From NCBI GenBank assembly GCA_017539385.1, contig JAFYHC010000096.1, positions 1 through 46,465 of the forward strand: a stretch of DNA of 46,465 nucleotides, in the 5' to 3' direction. Of the stretch, positions 41,590 to 46,465 are shown one piece after another. The notes under the pieces are model-generated. The model saw only the letters and a list, made by a program, of their open reading frames with translations, ran no database searches and was not told where the DNA came from. The position numbers and the translations under genes are program-made. This DNA comes from Solobacterium sp. GTDB lineage: Bacteria; Bacillota_I; Bacilli_A; Erysipelotrichales; Erysipelotrichaceae. Positions within the stretch are counted from its first letter, which is position 1, and the number at the start of each line of letters is the position of its first letter.

Positions 41590-42156
41590 ATGAGTGAAAA
41601 CAAAACACCGCAGAAGCAGGGAATCGCCGAGATCGTGATGCAGAACTGGCCGGCACTGATCGTTGCTGTTCTGGCATTTGTGGTCTTTGCTGTGATCCTG
41701 CCGCGGAATTCTTCTACCAATAAAAAAGAAACGCTGATCTCTCCGTTCGGACAGGAACCGCTTGCCCAGTGGGTATCGCTTCCCAACCAGGAACAGGCAG
41801 AAATCGTTGCGACATTCCCAATCCATTATCCGACCGTGCTGCAGGAAACATGCAATACGATGGAATTCAATGTCTTTGGCAAACAGATCATCGAGATCCA
41901 GTTTAAAGACGGAGACGGACATCTGACAGCCGTTGCGGCAAAGGGCAAAGGTGAGATAGAACTCTGTAATGATACGACGGCATACCGCAAGACAGAGATC
42001 ATTGATGTCGGGGATCTCGAGGTGACCGTCAAAGGCAGCAACGACACGGTATCCCTGGCACTATGGCATGATGCGGAATACAGCTATTACCTCGGTGTTC
42101 AAAATTACCCGGTATCACAGGAAGAAATGATCAAACTGATCCAGGAACTGTACTGA
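41590..42156 (+). CDS. Hypothetical single-pass membrane protein, 188 residues
   Basis: A short cytoplasmic N-terminus (MSENKTPQKQGIAEIVMQNW) is followed by one TM helix (about residues 20-39), then an extracellular domain of about 145 residues rich in beta strands. The end, VSLALWHDAEYSYYLGVQNYPVSQEEMIKLIQ, resembles the DUF4367-like domains of anchored sensor or anti-sigma proteins, but weakly. No partner sigma factor is beside it. GAGG lies before the start. A terminator sits on the stop codon. Function unknown. Confidence 0.75.
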   Translation: MSENKTPQKQGIAEIVMQNWPALIVAVLAFVVFAVILPRNSSTNKKETLISPFGQEPLAQWVSLPNQEQAEIVATFPIHYPTVLQETCNTMEFNVFGKQIIEIQFKDGDGHLTAVAAKGKGEIELCNDTTAYRKTEIIDVGDLEVTVKGSNDTVSLALWHDAEYSYYLGVQNYPVSQEEMIKLIQELY

Positions 42157-42176
42157 TCGATGCAGTACAGTTTTTT
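42146..42176 (+). terminator. Terminator on stop codon of 41590 gene
   Basis: AACTGTACTG and CAGTACAGTT pair perfectly (10 bp) around a 7-nt loop, followed by TTTTAC; the stop codon lies at the stem-loop edge. Confidence 0.9.
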
Positions 42177-42276
42177 ACATATTGCCGTATATATATTTCT
42201 CTATGGGGCTTCCCCGCAACAGAAGCATTTTTTGCAGGGAAATATGATATAGTATGTGATTGCAGGAGATGAGCAT

Positions 42277-43104
42277 ATGGAACAGATTCGGGTGGAAAAC
42301 CTGTGTTTCTCCTATGAGGAAGGAACCAGAACGATCAATGACGTGTCATTCATGATCGAAAAAGGCATGTATGTCACGATCATCGGACATAACGGAAGCG
42401 GTAAGTCCACAATGGCGAAACTGCTTGCAGGACTGCTGGAAGCAGAAAGCGGAAAGATCATGATCTGCGGAACAGAGCTGAATGAAGAGAACCTCTCTGA
42501 GATCCGGAAGACGATCGGAATCGTCTTCCAGAATCCGGATAACCAGTTTATCGGATCCACCGTCCGGGATGATATTGCTTTTGGTCTGGAAAATCATCAG
42601 ATCCCTCAGGCAGAGATGGATGGAATCATTGAGAAGTATGCGGAAAAAGTCGGTATGACAAAGTATCTGAATTCAGAGCCGACGCATCTGAGCGGCGGAC
42701 AGAAGCAGCGTGTTGCCATTGCCGGCGTACTGGCAATGCGGCCGCAGATCCTGATCTTTGACGAAGCGACATCCATGCTGGATCCGCAGGGAAAAGCAGA
42801 GATCAAGCGCGTTATCCGCGAACTGCATGAGGAAAGAGATCTGACGATCATTTCCATTACGCATGATATTGAAGAAGTCGCAGAAAGTGACTATGTACTG
42901 GCAATGAATGCAGGAACGATCGCACTGCGCGGGACACCGCATGAAGTATTTGCCAACGAAGAGACGATCAAGGCGATCCGTCTGGAACTGCCATACAGCA
43001 CACAGGTCGGCAAGCTTCTGGCAAAGTATGGCGTCAATGTAAAGAATCACCTGACGATGAAAGGGCTGGTGGGAGAATTATGCCAATTGCATTCAAAGAT
43101 GTAA
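42277..43104 (+). CDS. ecfA1: ECF transporter ATPase EcfA1
   Basis: A 275-residue cytoplasmic ATPase, one half of the shared energy-coupling module that drives vitamin S-components such as BioY. Walker A is GHNGSGKST, the Q-loop is FQNPDNQF as in EcfA proteins, the signature LSGGQKQR, and Walker B ILIFDEATSMLD followed by SITHDIEE. GGAG precedes ATG 42277; a longer in-frame start at 42256 is unlikely. It overlaps ecfA2 by 25 nt. The order ecfA1-ecfA2-ecfT-truA-rplM-rpsI is standard, but rpoA-rplQ is not directly upstream. Confidence 0.95.
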   Translation: MEQIRVENLCFSYEEGTRTINDVSFMIEKGMYVTIIGHNGSGKSTMAKLLAGLLEAESGKIMICGTELNEENLSEIRKTIGIVFQNPDNQFIGSTVRDDIAFGLENHQIPQAEMDGIIEKYAEKVGMTKYLNSEPTHLSGGQKQRVAIAGVLAMRPQILIFDEATSMLDPQGKAEIKRVIRELHEERDLTIISITHDIEEVAESDYVLAMNAGTIALRGTPHEVFANEETIKAIRLELPYSTQVGKLLAKYGVNVKNHLTMKGLVGELCQLHSKM

Positions 43105-43940
43105 GTCATGTATACAGTGCAGGGACTCCCTATGAGTACCGTGCCCTGGATCATGTTGACCTTGAAATACAGGAAGGAAAGATGACCGCTGTCGTCGGAC
43201 AGACCGGTTCCGGGAAAAGCACGCTTGTGCAGCATCTCAATGCACTGCTGCTTCCGACGGAAGGAACGGTGTATATCCTGGACAGAACGATCGATGCCAA
43301 TAAGAAGCCGAAGCAGCTCAAGTCACTGCGCGGGGATGTCGGACTGGTTTTCCAGTTTCCCGAATACCAGCTGTTTGAAGAGACGGTGCTGAAAGATACG
43401 GCCTTTGGTCCGAAGAATTTCGGATGCACCGTGGAAGAAGCAGAAAAGCGTGCAAAGCAGGCTCTGCAATTGACGGGGATCGGTCCGGAGTATTATGAAA
43501 GAAGTCCGCTGGAACTGTCCGGAGGACAGAAGCGCAGAGTGGCAATTGCCGGTATTCTTGCCATGGATCCCAGGGTGCTCGTGCTGGATGAACCGACGGC
43601 GGGTCTTGATCCGGCCGGTACGGCATCGATGATGAAACTGTTCAGAAGACTGAATCAGGAACTGCATAAGACGGTATTGATCGTGACCCATGATATGGAA
43701 CAGGTGTACCGGTATTGCGATGAAGTGATCGTTGTGCATGATGGAAAGATACGCCATCAGGAAAGCAGTGCGGAATTCTTCAAAGATGCGCATCTGTGCA
43801 ATGAGATGGGCGTATTGCCTCCCTCGCTTATCCGCCTGGAAGAGATGATGCGGGAATTCGGCTTTGCTGTTCCCCAGGGCATCGTAACGGAAGAACAGCT
43901 GGCACAGTGGATCGCACAGGAGGTGAAGAACCATGGGTAG
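43080..43940 (+). CDS. ecfA2: ECF transporter ATPase EcfA2
   Basis: A 286-residue ATPase that forms a heterodimer with EcfA1. Walker A is GQTGSGKST, the Q-loop is VFQFPEYQLFEETV (typical of EcfA2), the signature LSGGQKRR, and Walker B VLVLDEPTAGLD followed by VTHDMEQVYRY. The C-terminal region (about 230-286) is the dimerisation tail. It starts inside ecfA1 and overlaps ecfT by 8 nt, so the three subunits are made together. Confidence 0.96.
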   Translation: MPIAFKDVSHVYSAGTPYEYRALDHVDLEIQEGKMTAVVGQTGSGKSTLVQHLNALLLPTEGTVYILDRTIDANKKPKQLKSLRGDVGLVFQFPEYQLFEETVLKDTAFGPKNFGCTVEEAEKRAKQALQLTGIGPEYYERSPLELSGGQKRRVAIAGILAMDPRVLVLDEPTAGLDPAGTASMMKLFRRLNQELHKTVLIVTHDMEQVYRYCDEVIVVHDGKIRHQESSAEFFKDAHLCNEMGVLPPSLIRLEEMMREFGFAVPQGIVTEEQLAQWIAQEVKNHG

Positions 43941-44733
43941 TATTGCACTTGGGCGGTATATTCCTCTGGATTCCGTGGTCCATAAGATGGACCCAAGAGC
44001 AAAGATCATGGCGATGCTGATCGTACTCATTGCGGTATTCTTCCCGTCCGGATGGATCGGCTATGCGGTATTGTTTGCGGCTGCTTCATTAATGATCCTG
44101 CTGTCAAAGCTGTCCGTGGGATTTATCTGGCGGGCAATGCGGCCGATGCTGATCATGCTGGTGTTCCTTCTGGTCATCAATGCATTGGTCGTGCATACCG
44201 GACCGGTATTATTCTCGATCGGCAGCTTCTCCGTCTATCTCGATGCGGTGCTGCAGACGCTGTACATTGCCGTGCGTCTTCTGCTGATGATCATGATCAC
44301 GACATGTCTTACCGCAACGACAAAGCCATTGGATATGACATTGGGTATTGAGGATCTGCTGAAGCCGTTTGAAAAGATCCATGTCCCGGCGCATGAGATC
44401 GCCATGCTGATCAGTATTGCACTGCGTTTCATTCCGGATCTGATCGATGAAACACAGCGGATCATGAAAGCACAGGAATCCCGCGGCGTCGATCTGCAGG
44501 AAGGAAAACTGAAGGAGAAGATCCAGGCGATCCTCTCCCTGATCGTACCGTTATTTGTCTCTGCCTTTCAGCGGGCAGAGGACCTGGCCAATGCCATGGA
44601 GGCAAGAGGCTATATGCCGGGAGAACCGCGCACACGCTATAAAGTACTGAAGATGGCCGGCAGGGATTATATACTGCTGGCATGTGCACTGATCACTGCT
44701 GTCGGCATCGGTGTGCTGGCATGGGCTGTATGA
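43933..44733 (+). CDS. ecfT: ECF transporter transmembrane subunit EcfT
   Basis: A 266-residue membrane scaffold that links EcfA1-EcfA2 to exchangeable S-components. Several TM segments are seen, and the two coupling helices carry AQESRGVD and AMEARGYMPG, the A-R-G type motifs that insert into the ATPases. It begins SIALGRYIPLDSVVHKMDPRAKI. AGGAGGTG lies before the start. It overlaps truA by 4 nt. Confidence 0.96.
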   Translation: MGSIALGRYIPLDSVVHKMDPRAKIMAMLIVLIAVFFPSGWIGYAVLFAAASLMILLSKLSVGFIWRAMRPMLIMLVFLLVINALVVHTGPVLFSIGSFSVYLDAVLQTLYIAVRLLLMIMITTCLTATTKPLDMTLGIEDLLKPFEKIHVPAHEIAMLISIALRFIPDLIDETQRIMKAQESRGVDLQEGKLKEKIQAILSLIVPLFVSAFQRAEDLANAMEARGYMPGEPRTRYKVLKMAGRDYILLACALITAVGIGVLAWAV

Positions 44734-45770
44734 AGCGGATCGCCTGTATTGTCGCATACGACGGCAGTGCGTATGAGGGCTGGCAGTCCCAATTGCGCAT
44801 GACATCCGTGCAGGAACAGATCGAAGCAGTACTGGAAAAAATCGAAGGACACCGTATTCCCATTACGGCATCGGGACGTACGGATGCCGGTGTGAATGCG
44901 TCCGGTCAGGTGTTCATGTTTGATACAGAGCGGGATATGAGCGCCTATAAGTGGAAAGGCGCACTGAACGGCTTACTGCCCAGGGATATCCATATCGTGC
45001 AGGCAGAAGAAAAAGATGAGCGTTTTCATGCCCGCTACAATGTAAAGCGCAAGACATATCTGTACCGGATCCATACCGGTGAATACGATGTATTTACCAG
45101 AAATATCGCATATCAATGTCCGCAATTGCTGGACATAGATGCAATGCGTGAAGCAGCAAAAGAACTGACTGGTACGCACGATTTCACATCGTTCAATAAG
45201 AATACACTGGCAGAAAAGCCGGACCAGACACGCACGATCGATGCCATTACGATCGAAGCAGACGGTCCCATGATCACGATGGCATTTACCGGCAAGGGCT
45301 TTTTGCGCTATCAGGTGCGCATGATGAGTGCGGCACTGATCGAAGCGGGAAAGGGTAACCTGACGCCGGCAGATATCCGAAACATACTGGCAGCGCGCTC
45401 CAAGACCGCCTTTGTCAAAAATGCTGTTCCGCAGGGACTGACATTATACAAAGTGGAATACTTTGCGATGTACGCACTGAATGAGACCGGCATGATCCGG
45501 GAGTTTCTTCCCGGGGATGTATTGCCGGAAGGAATGACGCTTGCGGAAACAGAGCAGCGTATCAAAGCACATGCATTTCCCCGCTGGTATGTGATTACCG
45601 GACGCCATGATCAGACGACGCTGGGATGGCTCTTTCTGCGGCAGAAAGACGGTATACAGGCAGATGTGATCCCGTATAGGGAGGGCTGTGAAGAGGTCGT
45701 AAAGAGCCTGCAGGATCAAATCGCACAGCAACTGGACAGAGAACGGAAAGAACTCTCAGAAAACGGCTGA
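44730..45770 (+). CDS. truA: tRNA pseudouridine synthase TruA with extra C-terminal region
   Basis: A 346-residue enzyme; the core (about 1-245) makes pseudouridine at positions 38-40 of tRNA anticodon arms. The catalytic Asp is in SGRTDAGVNA; YEGWQSQ, KTYLYRI and TGKGFLRYQVRMM are family motifs, and the core ends as usual at GLTLYKVEY. About 100 further residues follow (FAMYALNETGMIREFLPGDV through ITGRHDQTTLGWLFLRQKDG to the end), absent from typical TruA of 245-270 residues. The extension is soluble and of unknown role. ATG 44730 overlaps the ecfT stop. Confidence 0.95.
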   Translation: MKRIACIVAYDGSAYEGWQSQLRMTSVQEQIEAVLEKIEGHRIPITASGRTDAGVNASGQVFMFDTERDMSAYKWKGALNGLLPRDIHIVQAEEKDERFHARYNVKRKTYLYRIHTGEYDVFTRNIAYQCPQLLDIDAMREAAKELTGTHDFTSFNKNTLAEKPDQTRTIDAITIEADGPMITMAFTGKGFLRYQVRMMSAALIEAGKGNLTPADIRNILAARSKTAFVKNAVPQGLTLYKVEYFAMYALNETGMIREFLPGDVLPEGMTLAETEQRIKAHAFPRWYVITGRHDQTTLGWLFLRQKDGIQADVIPYREGCEEVVKSLQDQIAQQLDRERKELSENG

Positions 45771-45788
45771 AACAAAGGAAAAAAAGCA

Positions 45789-45817
45789 TTGACGAACCTA
45801 TCGTCCATCAGTAGAAT
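45789..45817 (+). promoter_or_regulatory. Promoter of rplM-rpsI
   Basis: TTGACG (45789-45794) and TAGAAT (45812-45817) are spaced by exactly 17 nt, the best match to a sigma-A promoter in the window. Confidence 0.8.
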
Positions 45818-45822
45818 ATTGG

Positions 45823-45866
45823 TTGGCACATGCCAAATGTAGTCCCGGTTAAACTACATATGGAGG
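45823..45866 (+). promoter_or_regulatory. L13 leader, two hairpins
   Basis: Directly after the predicted transcription start come TTGGC-ACAT-GCCAA and ATGTAGT-N9-ACTACAT, then GGAGGAAG and the rplM start. Bacillota L13-S9 messages are known to carry a structured leader for feedback by L13; position and two-hairpin form agree, but the consensus was not checked. Confidence 0.6.
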
Positions 45867-45873
45867 AAGAAAA

Positions 45874-46308
45874 ATGCGTCAGACAACGATGTTAAAACCA
45901 GCAGAAGTTGTTCGTCAGTGGTATGTCATTGATGCAACAGACTGCACACTGGGCCGTCTTGCCACACAGGTCGCTACGATTTTAAAGGGCAAGCACAAAC
46001 CAACTTATACACCTCATGTTGACTGTGGTGACTATGTTATCATCGTCAATGCAGACAAGGTCAAGATCACAGGAGACCAGGATTTCAAGAAGATGTATTA
46101 CAGACATTCCATGTATCCGGGTGGACTGAAGACCAGAAGCACAAAGATCATGCGTGAGAAGTATACAGTTGAGTGGGTAGAAAAGGCAATCAAGGGTATG
46201 TTGCCGCATACAAGACTCGGCGATGTACAGCGTAAGCATGTATTTGTTTACACAGGACCGGATCACCCGCATGCTGCTCAGAAGCCGGTAGAACTGAAGG
46301 TCAAGTAA
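45874..46308 (+). CDS. rplM: 50S ribosomal protein L13
   Basis: A 144-residue ribosomal protein that binds 23S rRNA early in assembly. It contains WYVIDATDCTLGRLATQVATIL, PTYTPHVDCGDYVIIVNA, YYRHSMYPGGLK and VEKAIKGMLPH, all conserved in L13. GGAGGAAG precedes the start. It has its own promoter and leader and is followed by rpsI after 16 nt. Confidence 0.97.
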   Translation: MRQTTMLKPAEVVRQWYVIDATDCTLGRLATQVATILKGKHKPTYTPHVDCGDYVIIVNADKVKITGDQDFKKMYYRHSMYPGGLKTRSTKIMREKYTVEWVEKAIKGMLPHTRLGDVQRKHVFVYTGPDHPHAAQKPVELKVK

Positions 46309-46324
46309 GGGAGGATAAGGACAG

Positions 46325-46465
46325 ATGGTAGCTAAGAAGAAAACAGTCACCTATGTAGGTACAGGACGTCGTAAGAAGTCCGTTGCCCGTGTCTTTATGA
46401 CTCCGGGTACAGGTGTGATCACAGTTAACGGACGTACACTGGAAGATTACCTGCCGCAGGCAACA
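46325..46465 (+). CDS. rpsI: 30S ribosomal protein S9, cut by window end
   Basis: The first 47 codons are present: [23 protein letters not shown], then [20 protein letters not shown], the conserved start of S9. GGGAGGA lies before ATG 46325. The gene continues past the right edge and forms the standard rplM-rpsI pair. Confidence 0.95.
   Translation, partial: MVAKKKTVTYVGTGRRKKSVARVFMTPGTGVITVNGRTLEDYLPQAT

Noticed and set aside
42200..42240. Possible second hairpin (GGGG-CTT-CCCC) before ecfA1
   Set aside because: Only 4 bp, with no matching leader motif known to me; probably chance.

Overview
The window is about 46 kb of bacterial chromosome with GC near 50 percent, densely packed and mostly ordinary core genes. 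Gene order (rpsF-ssb-rpsR, ecfA1-ecfA2-ecfT-truA-rplM-rpsI), AGGAGG-type ribosome binding sites, many U-tailed terminators, a guanine-type riboswitch and FtsEX with a coiled-coil peptidoglycan hydrolase all point to Bacillota. Erysipelotrichales is my best guess; this is inference from gene style, not a search.

Left edge (1-1.2 kb): an AT-richer tyrosine recombinase runs off the window and lies just beyond the 3' end of a tRNA-Leu(UAG) gene, the usual geometry of a mobile element in a tRNA. A broken 5' half of a second tRNA-Leu sits directly before the intact tRNA, where the promoter would start transcription. From 1.2 to 4.3 kb come a translationally coupled ATP-grasp ligase and alpha/beta-hydrolase pair, a stand-alone chorismate mutase, a tiny membrane protein and YbaK.

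Cell envelope block (4.3-11.7 kb): two paralogous secreted coiled-coil M23 endopeptidases flank a YitT membrane protein and ftsEX; the second hydrolase overlaps ftsX by 4 nt. A CtpB-like S41 protease overlaps uvrB. Two small minus-strand genes follow, then an aminotransferase coupled to an Lrp-type regulator.

Translation and nucleotide block (16-24.4 kb): rpsF, ssb and rpsR, with rpsF carrying an apparent 1-nt deletion that moves its last 14 codons into another frame. Next come a guanine riboswitch with a purine permease, then luxS, mtnN, an AlaX-type editing protein and an ACT-ACT-metallo-beta-lactamase fusion (the last three overlap by 4 nt), and a GH1 phospho-glucosidase.

Metabolic block (24.5-41 kb): an ABC exporter pair, gpmI, a YwaF-like membrane protein, a DUF4186 gene that converges on and overlaps an SDR gene, a YgiQ radical SAM protein, bioY with a BirA-box-like operator next to birA, and threonine genes arranged as thrC-thrB-ACT regulator (minus) divergent from hom-aspartokinase-asd (plus), with overlapping face-to-face promoters.

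Right edge (41-46.5 kb): two unrecognised membrane-anchored proteins, the ECF transporter module with truA (which carries an extra C-terminal region of about 100 residues) and rplM-rpsI with a leader structure; rpsI is cut by the window end. No CRISPR array, rRNA or complete insertion sequence was seen. The points most worth a second look are the rpsF frame break, the ACT-ACT-MBL fusion, the ATP-grasp/hydrolase pair, the tRNA-Leu fragment, the extended TruA, and a set of genes whose -10 box sits only 6-8 nt before the start codon.
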